Below are positions 9,367 through 17,208 of a DNA stretch of 49,344 nucleotides, piece after piece. Position 1 is the stretch's first letter. The number at the start of each line of letters is the position of its first letter. The translations under genes and the position numbers were made by a program. The notes beneath the pieces were generated by a model. It was not told where the DNA came from, made no database searches, and worked only from the letters and a program-made list of their open reading frames with translations. The DNA comes from Prevotella sp. (GTDB lineage Bacteria; Bacteroidota; Bacteroidia; Bacteroidales; Bacteroidaceae). The stretch is taken from the NCBI GenBank assembly GCA_022788105.1, contig JALEVZ010000087.1:1-49344 (forward strand), in the 5' to 3' direction.

Positions 9367-10251
9367 ATGAAAAAAACATTATTCGCGATAGCAGCCGTCG
9401 CACTTCTTCTGACGGCATGCGGCAACAAGAAGTGCCAGTGCAACTGCAAGTGCCCAGGCTGCGTGTGCAACCAGGAAGCCGCTGCAGACAGCCAGGACCT
9501 TGACCTCAAGGTTGCTGACAAGCAGAACGTAGACATCTCAAAGTTCCCCGTCGACAAAGACGGATACATCGTGCTGTTCGACGGCAAGACCCTCAACGGC
9601 TGGCGTGGCTACGGCATGGACAAAGCCCCCAAGAGCTGGACCGTGCAGGACGGAGCCATCACGCTGAAGGGATCGGGCACCGGTGAGGGCCACGCTGCCG
9701 ACGGTGGCGACCTCATCTTCGCACACAAGTTCCAGAACTTCACCCTCGAGCTGGAGTACAAGGTAGACAAAGGCGCCAACTCAGGCATCTTCTACCTCGC
9801 ACAGGAGGTCATGGGCAAGGTGAACGGCGAGTACGAATATCTCCCCATCTGGCAGTCAAGCTCTGAATATCAGGTGCTCGACAACGCCAACCACCCCGAC
9901 GCACAGCTCGGCGAAGACGGCAACCGCCAGTCTGCATCGCTCTACGACATGGTGCCTGCCAAGCCGCAGAACGCCAAGCCCTACGGCGAGTGGAACACCG
10001 CCAAGATTATGGTGTACAAAGGAACCGTCATCCACGGACAGAACGGCAAGAACGTAGTAGAATATCACCTCTGGACCCCGAAGTGGACAGAGATGCTCCA
10101 GGCCAGCAAGTTCAAGAAGGGCGGCGACTTCCCCTACGCTTTCGACCTGCTTAACAACATGGGCGGCGAAAAGCACGAGGGATACATCGGCCTTCAGGAC
10201 CACGGCGACAACGTGCAGTATCGCAACATCCGCATAAAGGTGATGGACTAA
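9367..10251 (+). CDS. DUF1080 family lipoprotein with Cys-rich anchor
   Basis: 294-aa lipoprotein paralogue of the gene at 8480, sharing FDGKTLNGWRGYG, GGDLIFAHKFQNFTLELEY, GANSGIFYLAQEV and YQVLDNANHPDAQLG. The signal ends in a lipobox (LLLTAC), so Cys19 or thereabouts is lipidated. Immediately after it is an unusual cluster, GNKKCQCNCKCPGCVCNQ, which puts seven cysteines within 17 residues counting the lipidated one. Such a cluster could bind a metal or be disulfide-knotted. Within the DUF1080 domain it carries an extra segment (VMGKVNGEYEYLPIWQSSS) relative to the first paralogue. Probably co-transcribed with its neighbours. Catalytic role inferred from the family. Confidence 0.88.
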   Translation: MKKTLFAIAAVALLLTACGNKKCQCNCKCPGCVCNQEAAADSQDLDLKVADKQNVDISKFPVDKDGYIVLFDGKTLNGWRGYGMDKAPKSWTVQDGAITLKGSGTGEGHAADGGDLIFAHKFQNFTLELEYKVDKGANSGIFYLAQEVMGKVNGEYEYLPIWQSSSEYQVLDNANHPDAQLGEDGNRQSASLYDMVPAKPQNAKPYGEWNTAKIMVYKGTVIHGQNGKNVVEYHLWTPKWTEMLQASKFKKGGDFPYAFDLLNNMGGEKHEGYIGLQDHGDNVQYRNIRIKVMD

Positions 10252-10300
10252 TCCTTTGAGACACAAGGACAACCCATCTGAAAAGAAAGGAAACACCATT

Positions 10301-11242
10301 ATGAGAAAATCATTCTGCATAAAGGCACTCATGGCTGCCGCACTGTGCATGCCACTAAGCCTGCACGCCGCCACACCCGTGAAGAAAGCCGCAAACGCAG
10401 CACCAAAGCAGCAGAAGGAAATCTGTCTGCAACTCTACTCCGTGCGCGACCTTCTATGGGACATCAACAAAGACGGCAAGGCACAAGAAAGCTACACACA
10501 GCTGCTGAAGCGCCTCCACGCCATGGGCTACACCAGCGTAGAGGCAGCATGGTACAACCAAGAGAAAGGCACATTCTACAACCGCGCCGCCGCCGACTTT
10601 AAGAAAGACGTAGAGGCAGCAGGCATGAAGGTGCTCTCGTCGCACGTCGCACACGGCCTGACAGCCGACGAGATAGCTGCCGACGACTACACACCCGAGC
10701 TGGCATGGTGGAAGAAATGTATCGCCGACCATAAGGCGGCAGGCATGAAATACATCGTCAACCCAGCCATCGGACTGCCCAAATCGCTCAAGGAGCTGGA
10801 CCTCTACTGCCGCTACCTCGACGCTGTGGGCAAGATGTGTCGCGAGGCAGGACTCGGCTTCGGCTACCACAACCACAACTATGAGTTTGAGAAAGTGGAA
10901 GGCAAAGTGATGCTCGACTACATGCTACAGCACACCAACCCCGAGAACGTGTTCTTCCAAATGGACATGTACTGGGTGGTACGCGGAGCTGCCAGCCCCG
11001 TCGACTACATCAACAACTACCCCGGACGCTTCAAGTCTTACCACTGCAAAGACAACCGCGAGATTGGTCAGAGCGGCATGGTGGGATGGGATGCTATCTT
11101 CGCCAACGCCAAGACCGCCGGTCTGGAGTTCATCGTGGCAGAGATAGAACAGTACTCTGTGCCCGTGGAAGAGAGCGTGAAGCGCAGCGCCGACTACCTG
11201 CTCAACGCGCCCTTCGTAAAGGCGTCTTATCCTGAGAAGTAA
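10301..11242 (+). CDS. sugar phosphate isomerase/epimerase-like TIM-barrel protein, exported
   Basis: 313-aa member of the xylose-isomerase-like TIM-barrel superfamily. The start at 10301 is preferred over 10256 because it gives a clean signal peptide (MRKSFCIKALMAAALCM..SLHA). Barrel signatures are ICLQLYSVRDLL, the metal-binding-type stretch FGYHNHNYEFEK, FFQMDMYWVVRG and FKSYHCKDN. The residues fit a divalent-metal sugar epimerase, isomerase or 3-keto-sugar-processing enzyme acting outside the cytoplasm. It is the last gene of the cluster and is followed by an intrinsic terminator at 11278, which supports treating 5528-11242 as one functional unit. Exact reaction unknown. Confidence 0.85.
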   Translation: MRKSFCIKALMAAALCMPLSLHAATPVKKAANAAPKQQKEICLQLYSVRDLLWDINKDGKAQESYTQLLKRLHAMGYTSVEAAWYNQEKGTFYNRAAADFKKDVEAAGMKVLSSHVAHGLTADEIAADDYTPELAWWKKCIADHKAAGMKYIVNPAIGLPKSLKELDLYCRYLDAVGKMCREAGLGFGYHNHNYEFEKVEGKVMLDYMLQHTNPENVFFQMDMYWVVRGAASPVDYINNYPGRFKSYHCKDNREIGQSGMVGWDAIFANAKTAGLEFIVAEIEQYSVPVEESVKRSADYLLNAPFVKASYPEK

Positions 11243-11277
11243 GTTTTCTATTCATAATCATAGATTTTATTGGTTAC

Positions 11278-11319
11278 GGAGCATTGTCTCTGCCACAGCG
11301 CAGAGCAGTGCTCCTTTTT
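11278..11319 (+). terminator. intrinsic terminator after the isomerase gene
   Basis: GGAGCA..CTCTGC pairs with GCAGAG..TGCTCC across a CACAGC loop, followed by five T (11315-11319). An outer GGTTACG/CGTAACC pair extends it. Confidence 0.8.
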
Positions 11320-11390
11320 CGTAACCCCACAACCGACAGCACACCTCACTACTACAGGAGAGGCAATGAAACACGTCCAATAAAACATAG

Positions 11391-11478
11391 GGGGTGGGGT
11401 GATAAAACGATAGGAGTGGCTTTATTAAACAACAGGAATGGCTTTATTAAACAACAGGAATGGTATGAAAAAGCGAAA
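11391..11478 (+). repeat. 22-bp tandem array leading into mosaic element A
   Basis: Four consecutive 22-bp units (11391, 11413, 11435, 11457), each starting GG(A/G). The middle two share GGCTTTATTAAACAACA. The array continues without a phase break into the box unit of element A at 11479. A 68-codon ORF across this area (11284-11490) spans the terminator and the repeat and is not credible. Confidence 0.75.
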
Positions 11479-11659
11479 GGAGCGCTTTGACAAAATGATA
11501 GTGCCCTTTCGGGCTCCTCACTACGGCCCTTTGAGCTTGTCACTACGCCCCTTTGGCACGGTCAAAAGGGCGTAGTGGGAGCACCACCACACTTTTAACA
11601 GACGTTAAGAATTGGAGAAAGCAAAAGGCGACAAAACACAAACGTTTTGTCGCCTTTTT
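11479..11659 (+). repeat. 22-bp mosaic element, copy A, with terminator
   Basis: Sits between convergent genes (11242 and 11750). In register of 22 bp: box unit with TTTGACAAAATGATAG (11486-11501), four variable units (11501, 11523, 11545, 11567), the core unit with TTAACAGACGTTAAGAATTGG (11596-11615 region), and a perfect 11-bp hairpin (11627-11637 with 11644-11654) plus five T. Word content of the variable units: CCCTTTC; CACTACG+CCTTTG; CACTACG+CCTTTG; CAAAAGG+GTAGTG. Confidence 0.85.
11627..11659 (+). terminator. intrinsic terminator of element A
   Basis: GGCGACAAAAC and GTTTTGTCGCC form a perfect 11-bp stem with a six-base loop, followed by TTTTT. Strong in the plus direction. Confidence 0.88.
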
Positions 11660-11749
11660 ATGTTTTTTGCTTACACAATGACTTTTCACATTTTCATGCC
11701 GCCATGACTGTTCGTCGGGCTGTGTCACGCGGGCTGCTACAGAGCGCCG

Positions 11750-13411
11750 CTACACGAAAAACATGATTATGATTTGCGCTATGACCACACGCAGGAACAT
11801 GCCCAACGGATAGACCGAGGCATAGCTTACAGAAGCGGTGTCGCCCTTGAGAGTGTCGTTGGCGTAGCCGAGCGCCATAGGGTTTGCCATCGAACCACAC
11901 AATATGCCACACACCGAACCGAAGTCGAGGCGGCCGCCACGGAGCGCCACGACGCCCACCAAGAGCACGGGCACGATGGTCAGCACGAAGCCGAGTCCCA
12001 CCCACATGAGGCCTTCGGGACGCATGACGGTGTGGAAGAAGTCGCCACCGGCAGCCAGTCCCAGACACGCAAGGTAGAGCGAGAGCCCTAACTTACGCAG
12101 CATGAGCGACGCCGACCGTGTGGTGTAGCTTATGAAGTGGGCGCGCGGACCGAGCGAACCGACCAATATGCCCACGATGATGGGACCACCAGCTATGCCG
12201 AGACGCACGGGAGAGTCCATGCCTGGCAGGCTGAAGGGAATGGTTCCGAGCGCGAGACCCAATATCATGCCTAAGAATATGGCTCCGAGGTTTGGCTCGT
12301 TGAGTACCTGCACAGCGTTGCCGAGGAAGCTCTCGACATGGCTTATGGCGTCGGGTCTGCCCACCACCGTCACGCGGTCGCCGTATTGCAGCATGAGGTT
12401 GTCGGTGGCAAGCAACTTTATGTCGCCACGCATCACACGGCTGACGTTCACACCGTAGGCCTCGCGCAGATGCAGTGCGCCGAGCACCTTGCCGTTGAGC
12501 ACGGTGCGTGTCACCACTATGACACGGCTCTCGACGTGAGAGTCTATCGCGTTCCAGTCTATCTTTTCGCGGTTCCAGTCCTTCTCCACCTTCTGTCCAA
12601 ACAATATTTCCATGGCGTCGGCCTCGTCGCGCGTGGTCACCACCAGCACGTTGTCGCCGCTATGGAGCTTGGTCTGCGCCACCGGCACGATGACCTCCTC
12701 GCCTCGCCACACGCGCGAGATGATAAATTTAAGGTGTGTCATGCGTGCCACCTCGGCTATGGTCTTGCCCACCACGGCAGGGTTTACCACCACATATTGT
12801 GCTATGTACGTGTTGTCGGCATCGGCACCCGTCGTCGGCGACAGGTCGGCGGGGCGCACGACGAGGCGGCGTATCGCCATCATGGCTATTATCACACCCA
12901 CCACACCGAGCGGATAGGTCACGGCACAACCCAGCGCTGCGCCACTGCTCGACAGTCCATGGTGCTGCAACGCCTGCTGCGCCGCACCGAGAGCGGGCGT
13001 GTTGGTGGTGGCACCGCACAGTATGCCCACCATGTCGGGCATGCTGACAGGCAGCACATAGGTCAGCGCCACTGCCATGATTGTGCCCACGGCAATGACA
13101 GCGAAGCCCCACAAGTTGAGCTTTATGCCCTCCTGCCGCATCAATGCGAAGAAGTTGGGACCGACATATAGTCCGAGTGTGTAGACGAAGAGCGACAGTC
13201 CGAAGGTCTCGGCGAAGTCGAGCATCTGCGCGTCTACGCTCAGATGGAAGTGTCCTGCCACGATGCCGATGAAGAAAACGAATGCTATGCCGAGCGAGAT
13301 GCCACGTATGTGAATCTTGCCCAGCGCCAATCCTACGGCACATATCAGCGAAAGCACCGCTACAGTCTGCAACGCCGAGTGTACATTGATTAGTCCGTCA
13401 ATCCATTCCAT
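11750..13411 (-). CDS. YidE/YbjL/AspT-family transporter with RCK domains
   Basis: 553-aa membrane protein of the aspartate:alanine exchanger superfamily. Two hydrophobic halves of about five segments each (residues 15-180 and 375-553) flank a soluble centre with two TrkA-C/RCK_C domains (about 205-290 and 295-370; stretches GDNVLVVTTRDEADAM and YGDRVTVVGRPDAISHVE). Each half has the family Gly-rich repeat, for example GILCGATTNTPALGAAQQAL and GILCGSMANPMALGYANDTL. The substrate is unknown in this subfamily; amino acids or dicarboxylates are likely. It stands apart from the next minus-strand gene by about 140 bp with no promoter that I could define. Confidence 0.88.
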   Translation of the reverse strand: MEWIDGLINVHSALQTVAVLSLICAVGLALGKIHIRGISLGIAFVFFIGIVAGHFHLSVDAQMLDFAETFGLSLFVYTLGLYVGPNFFALMRQEGIKLNLWGFAVIAVGTIMAVALTYVLPVSMPDMVGILCGATTNTPALGAAQQALQHHGLSSSGAALGCAVTYPLGVVGVIIAMMAIRRLVVRPADLSPTTGADADNTYIAQYVVVNPAVVGKTIAEVARMTHLKFIISRVWRGEEVIVPVAQTKLHSGDNVLVVTTRDEADAMEILFGQKVEKDWNREKIDWNAIDSHVESRVIVVTRTVLNGKVLGALHLREAYGVNVSRVMRGDIKLLATDNLMLQYGDRVTVVGRPDAISHVESFLGNAVQVLNEPNLGAIFLGMILGLALGTIPFSLPGMDSPVRLGIAGGPIIVGILVGSLGPRAHFISYTTRSASLMLRKLGLSLYLACLGLAAGGDFFHTVMRPEGLMWVGLGFVLTIVPVLLVGVVALRGGRLDFGSVCGILCGSMANPMALGYANDTLKGDTASVSYASVYPLGMFLRVVIAQIIIMFFV

Positions 13412-13554
13412 TTGCCTGTTGATAGTCTTCCGAAGTGTATTTTAAAAAGTTGTTTAAGGGTCTTAGACATGAGACCAATAGATTCAGAGTCCCCACAAAG
13501 GGCGGGGGAGGGGTGTCGGGGTGAGAGAGTAGGAGCGCCGAGAGGGCGCAGTTT

Positions 13555-14997
13555 TTACAGTCCGATGAGCCTGCGCGACATGTATCTGACGGGATACCAC
13601 GCTGCCGCCCAGCCTATGGCCAGCACCGTGACGAACACTATTGCCACGTCGCTGTAGTGTACACTCACGGGGTAGGCGTTGACTACGAACGTGCCTGAGC
13701 TGTCGCCCATCGCTACAAGACCAAACTCCTGTTGCAGCCAACAGAGCAGCAGACCCAGCAATATGCCCACCACGGCACCGATGGCAGATATCATGCGACC
13801 CTCGTAGAGGAACACACGCGTCAGCATCTTGTCCGTGGCGCCGAGGTTGCGGAGCGTCTGCACGTCGCGTTTCTTCTCTATGATGAGCATCGACAGCGAG
13901 CCGATGATGTTGAAACACGCCACCATGAGTATGAACGATAGGAACAGATAGGCCAGCACCTTTTCTATCTGCATTATGCGGAACGTGTCGGCGTGCTGTT
14001 CGAAGCGGTCGAGCACACGAAACTTTGTGCCAGCGAGGCGCTGCATCTTGTCCTTAGCGGCGTCGAGGTCGGTGCCTGGATGGAGCTTCACCATGAGCGA
14101 AGACACCATGCCCTGGCGGAAGAAGAGACGACGCGCAAAGCCTATGGAGGTGATGATGTAGTCGCGGTCGTATTTAGCTTGGTTCACGGAGAACACCACA
14201 CCGGGCGACACCAACGAGTCGGCAACGAAGCCGTCGGCTGGCGACGAGAGGTCGGTGAGCTGGCCCTCACGCTGTGGGGCGTATATCTTCAGGAAGCCAT
14301 ACCACCGCGCGCCGGTGCCAAGAGTTTGGGCAAGGCGTATGCCTGGTATGCCGAACTGTAGGTTGGCAGCCTGCAAGCTGTATTCGCCGTCGCCGTAGAG
14401 TATGTCTTGTATGTGGGTCAGACGCTCGAAATTGTCGTCCACACCCATCACGTTGACCATAGCTTGATGGCCGTTGAAGAACGCCAGCGCTTGGTCTTCG
14501 ACACACTCCGACACCAGTTCTACCTCTGGCAGAGCCTTTATCTGCATGAGCACAGCATCGTCTGCCGCAGCCGTCTTGCCCTTAGCAGGCACTATTTCGA
14601 GCTGCGGGTCGAAGTTGGTGAAGAACGATGCCACGAGGTCGTGGAAGCCATTGAACACGCTGAGCACTATGACCAGCGCCATAGTAGCCACTGCCACACC
14701 CGTCATGGAGATGACAGAGATTATGTTTATGGCATTGGTGCTCTTCTTTGAGAATAGATATCGGCGCGCAATGAAGAACGGCAGGCCTGCACTCAACGGG
14801 CTTTTCGCCGACTTGTGAGGGGCAGGCGAGGGGGCCTGAGGGCCTGCTGACTGCTCCACAGCGCCCTCTTCAGGCTGCGAAGCGTCCTTTTCTGAAGCTT
14901 CGACAGGGCCTGCTGACTGCTCCACAGCACCCTCTTCAGGCTGTGAGGGGCATGTGTTCAGGCTGTCTTGCTCGTCAGACTTTACGTTATCGGTCAT
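13555..14997 (-). CDS. LolC/LolE-type FtsX permease
   Basis: 480-aa inner-membrane permease of the lipoprotein-releasing (LolCDE) type. It has a first membrane helix after FFIARRYLFSKKSTNAINII, a large periplasmic domain (about 130-350) and three C-terminal helices with the FtsX signature. The first 70 residues are an extra hydrophilic, Glu/Pro-rich tail containing a direct repeat (SQPEEGAVEQSAGP twice, spaced 22 residues). Its start codon overlaps the rbfA stop by 4 bp, so the two are translationally coupled. No ATPase (LolD) gene is adjacent. Family assignment firm, substrate inferred. Confidence 0.88.
   Translation of the reverse strand: MTDNVKSDEQDSLNTCPSQPEEGAVEQSAGPVEASEKDASQPEEGAVEQSAGPQAPSPAPHKSAKSPLSAGLPFFIARRYLFSKKSTNAINIISVISMTGVAVATMALVIVLSVFNGFHDLVASFFTNFDPQLEIVPAKGKTAAADDAVLMQIKALPEVELVSECVEDQALAFFNGHQAMVNVMGVDDNFERLTHIQDILYGDGEYSLQAANLQFGIPGIRLAQTLGTGARWYGFLKIYAPQREGQLTDLSSPADGFVADSLVSPGVVFSVNQAKYDRDYIITSIGFARRLFFRQGMVSSLMVKLHPGTDLDAAKDKMQRLAGTKFRVLDRFEQHADTFRIMQIEKVLAYLFLSFILMVACFNIIGSLSMLIIEKKRDVQTLRNLGATDKMLTRVFLYEGRMISAIGAVVGILLGLLLCWLQQEFGLVAMGDSSGTFVVNAYPVSVHYSDVAIVFVTVLAIGWAAAWYPVRYMSRRLIGL
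14839..14943 (-). repeat. 66-bp in-frame direct repeat in the LolC-like gene
   Basis: About 38 bp beginning GGGCCTGCTGACTGCTCCAC at 14840 recur at 14906, exactly 66 bp (3 x 22) apart, with one mismatch seen. The repeat encodes SQPEEGAVEQSAGP twice in the N-terminal tail. Confidence 0.8.
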
Positions 14998-15329
14998 TTC
15001 TTCAGCAGTTCGTCAATATGCTCAATATAGTCGAGTGAGTCGTCAATGAAGAATCGCAGCTCCGGTATGATGCGCAGCTGGTTGCGTACACGTGTGCCCA
15101 ACTCGTAGCGTATGGTCTTCTCACTGGAGTTGATGTTCTTCATAATCTCGTTTCCACGCTCTGAGGGGAAGATGCTCAGATAAGCGGTGCAGATGCTAAG
15201 GTCGGGCGACACGCGGCACTTTGTCACGCTCACCATCACTCCATGCATCATTCTTGTCTGCGACTGGAAGATGAGGCTCAGCTCCTTCTGCAACAGTCGC
15301 GCTATACGGTTTTGTCTTGTTTCTTGCAT
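14994..15329 (-). CDS. rbfA: ribosome-binding factor A
   Basis: 111-aa KH-fold protein that binds the 30S subunit during 16S rRNA 5'-end maturation. Family features: ETRQNRIARLLQKELSLIF at the start, VSVTKCRVSPDLSICTAYLS in the middle and LRFFIDDSLDYIEHIDELL at the end. Length is normal for Bacteroidetes RbfA. The last 4 bp overlap the start of the LolC-like gene (ATGA), a conserved arrangement in this group. Confidence 0.95.
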   Translation of the reverse strand: MQETRQNRIARLLQKELSLIFQSQTRMMHGVMVSVTKCRVSPDLSICTAYLSIFPSERGNEIMKNINSSEKTIRYELGTRVRNQLRIIPELRFFIDDSLDYIEHIDELLKK

Positions 15330-15407
15330 GTTTGTTTCTTTTACTTTATGGTTTGTTGATATGTTTTGTCTGCCTTTTATTAGGCAACAGGGTTCAGGGA
15401 CAGCAGC

Positions 15408-15473
15408 TTACGACTTCCAGCGCCACAGCTTATGACTTCCAGCGCCACAGCTTACGACTTCCAGCGCCACAGC
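15408..15473 (-). repeat. 22-bp tandem triplication of a gene's last codons and stop
   Basis: Three 22-bp units on the minus strand, each made of GCTGTGGCGCTGGAAG followed by TCGTAA or TCATAA. The first unit (15452-15473) is the end of the EamA gene, encoding LWRWKS and the stop. The second (15430-15451) and third (15408-15429) are untranslated copies, differing by one base in the middle unit. This is the clearest case in the window of a gene 3' end seeding a 22-bp array. Confidence 0.9.
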
Positions 15474-16399
15474 TTCACGAGCACACGGCCCACTGGCGAC
15501 ACCACACGGGTGAGGCTGTTGAAGTGTATGTTCTTGCCCACCACGATGAGTGTGACGGCGATAAGCACCAGCACGATGCCCAGTCCGATGCGTGCTGTGA
15601 ACACCTCGCCAAACAAAGCCACGCTTATAATCATGGCGGTGACAGGCTCAAGCGCACCCATAATGGCAGTGGGTGTAGACCCGACGTCGTGAACAGCGAC
15701 CACCATGAGCAGCAGCGACATGACTGTCGGCAGCACGGCGAGCATCACGGCAAAGCCCCACTGCGTAGGGGTGGTGAGCAGCTGTAGGTGGTTGGCGGGC
15801 GCCGTCAGCGACATGACGCCCACGGTGAGGGCTGCGAAGATGAGCACATAGAACGTGAGTTTCAGTGCCGACATGCGCAGTGGCGACTTGTTCACGATGA
15901 TGATGTACAGCGCATAGGTGAGCGACGATATGAACACCAGCACCACACCGATGGTGCTCAGCGCCGTGCCGTCGTCGCCCTTGTAGAGCAGTGCTATGCC
16001 GGCGAGGGCAAGCAGGATGGACAACACGGTAGACGCCGTGACGCGTTCTTTGAAGAACACTGCCATGATGACTGCCACCATCACCGGATAGACAAACAGT
16101 ATGGTCGACGCAATGCCGGCACTCATGAAGTAGAAACTGAAAAACAGCGACAGCGACGACGACGAAAACGTCACGCCGAGTCCTGCCAACATCGCCAGCT
16201 CCCTGCGTGTCACGGCAAACGATTTGCGCTGCACCGCCATGATGACAGCCAGCAGCAGCACTGCCAGCGAGAAGCGGTAGAACAGCACCGAGCAGGCATT
16301 CACTCCCTCGGCATAGAGGGGCAGCGCCCCCAACGGATTGGTACCATAACATGCCGCGGCCACTATGCCGCACAGCGTACCCCTTACTTTTGCGTTCAT
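15452..16399 (-). CDS. EamA/DMT-family transporter
   Basis: 315-aa inner-membrane protein of the drug/metabolite transporter superfamily. About ten hydrophobic segments are arranged as two EamA repeats (residues 5-140 and 150-295); the repeat signature is visible as LFYRFSLAVLLLAVI and, in the second half, ALEPVTAMIISVALFGEVFT. These proteins export amino acids, nucleosides or other small metabolites, and the substrate cannot be predicted here. It is divergent from sufE across a 341-bp gap with a -7 element at 16541-16548 (minus). Its 3' end is the source of the repeat at 15408-15473. Confidence 0.88.
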   Translation of the reverse strand: MNAKVRGTLCGIVAAACYGTNPLGALPLYAEGVNACSVLFYRFSLAVLLLAVIMAVQRKSFAVTRRELAMLAGLGVTFSSSSLSLFFSFYFMSAGIASTILFVYPVMVAVIMAVFFKERVTASTVLSILLALAGIALLYKGDDGTALSTIGVVLVFISSLTYALYIIIVNKSPLRMSALKLTFYVLIFAALTVGVMSLTAPANHLQLLTTPTQWGFAVMLAVLPTVMSLLLMVVAVHDVGSTPTAIMGALEPVTAMIISVALFGEVFTARIGLGIVLVLIAVTLIVVGKNIHFNSLTRVVSPVGRVLVKLWRWKS

Positions 16400-16540
16400 C
16401 TGTGTGTGATGTGTGTTTTACGTGTGTTTACTGTCTGTTGTTTTCATAGGTTGCCGCACGTACATAGTGCGCCCGACAGCGCCAGTGTCTGCCCCGTCGC
16501 ACAAACCACGGCGGCCCGCAGTGGGAGTGTTTTGCCGCTG

Positions 16541-16548
16541 CAAAGTTA
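16541..16548 (-). promoter_or_regulatory. -7 element for the EamA transporter gene
   Basis: TAACTTTG on the minus strand, 8 of 8 to the consensus. No convincing -33 element at the right distance. The leader would be about 135 nt. Confidence 0.45.
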
Positions 16549-16640
16549 GCTAAAATTATCCATTCCGCGTCTGCCGCGCCACATATTTGTCCACTTACAC
16601 GCCATAATTGTGCACATATCTATATAAAAGGAACCGACGC

Positions 16641-16673
16641 TTCGCGCAATATCAATAATCTTTAGTAACTTTG
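16641..16673 (+). promoter_or_regulatory. promoter for sufE
   Basis: TTCG (16641-16644), a 21-bp spacer, TAACTTTG (16666-16673). The leader is about 60 nt. Confidence 0.6.
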
Positions 16674-16740
16674 CAGCGCCGACACGGCACAGCAGCGACT
16701 CACACAAGAGACTGCATTAACACAAAAAACGCAACCCATT

Positions 16741-17208
16741 ATGACAATAAACGAACAGCAAGACGAAGTGATAGAAGAGTTTGAGGGCTTCTCAGACTGG
16801 ATGGACAAGTACCAGATGCTCATCGATTTGGGCAACGACCTCGAGCCTCTCGACGCGAAATACAAGACCGAACAGAACCTCATAGACGGCTGTCAGAGCC
16901 GCGTGTGGCTACAAGCCGACTACGTAGACGGACAAATCGTGTTCACTGCCGACAGCGACGCGCTTATCACCAAAGGCATAATAGCTCTGCTCATACAGGT
17001 ACTGAGCGGCCATACGCCCTCAGAGATAGCCAATGCCGACCTCTATTTCATCGACCGCATAGGCCTAAAAGAGCACCTTTCGCCCACACGGTCGAACGGA
17101 CTGCTGTCTATGGTGAAGCAGATACGCATGTACGCACTGGCATACGAGGCCAAAGAGGCGGGCGGCAACAAGCCTGCAAGCACAGTGGAGGGTGCCACCA
17201 ATGCGTAA
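16741..17208 (+). CDS. sufE: SufE-family Fe-S cluster assembly protein
   Basis: 155-aa sulfur-acceptor protein that takes persulfide from the cysteine desulfurase SufS and passes it to the SufBCD scaffold. The family motif is LIDGCQSRVWLQA, with the acceptor Cys at residue 51, and DYVDGQIVFTADSDALITKG follows. Length is normal. No suf operon partners lie nearby. The next gene, an RNA methyltransferase, starts inside its 3' end (8-bp overlap), so the two are coupled. Confidence 0.93.
   Translation: MTINEQQDEVIEEFEGFSDWMDKYQMLIDLGNDLEPLDAKYKTEQNLIDGCQSRVWLQADYVDGQIVFTADSDALITKGIIALLIQVLSGHTPSEIANADLYFIDRIGLKEHLSPTRSNGLLSMVKQIRMYALAYEAKEAGGNKPASTVEGATNA

Larger units (their letters stand above)
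16400..16740. other. 341-bp divergent promoter region eamA / sufE
   Basis: Only promoter-like sequences are visible: TAACTTTG on the minus strand (16541-16548) for the EamA gene and TAACTTTG on the plus strand (16666-16673) with TTCG 21 bp upstream (16641-16644) for sufE. A GT-rich stretch (16400-16440) follows the EamA start. No small gene is supported. Confidence 0.6.

Noticed and set aside
11284..11490. 68-codon ORF
   Set aside because: It starts inside an intrinsic terminator and runs through the 22-bp repeats, whose periodicity dictates the translation.
11479..11659. Mosaic element as an ordinary MITE or REP element
   Set aside because: No terminal inverted repeats and no target-site duplication could be seen, and the repeated internal 22-bp units differ between copies, unlike a MITE.
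12338..13171. 277-codon plus-strand ORF opposite the AspT-type transporter
   Set aside because: His/Arg-rich composition typical of an antisense frame in GC-rich coding DNA; the minus-strand gene has clear family motifs.
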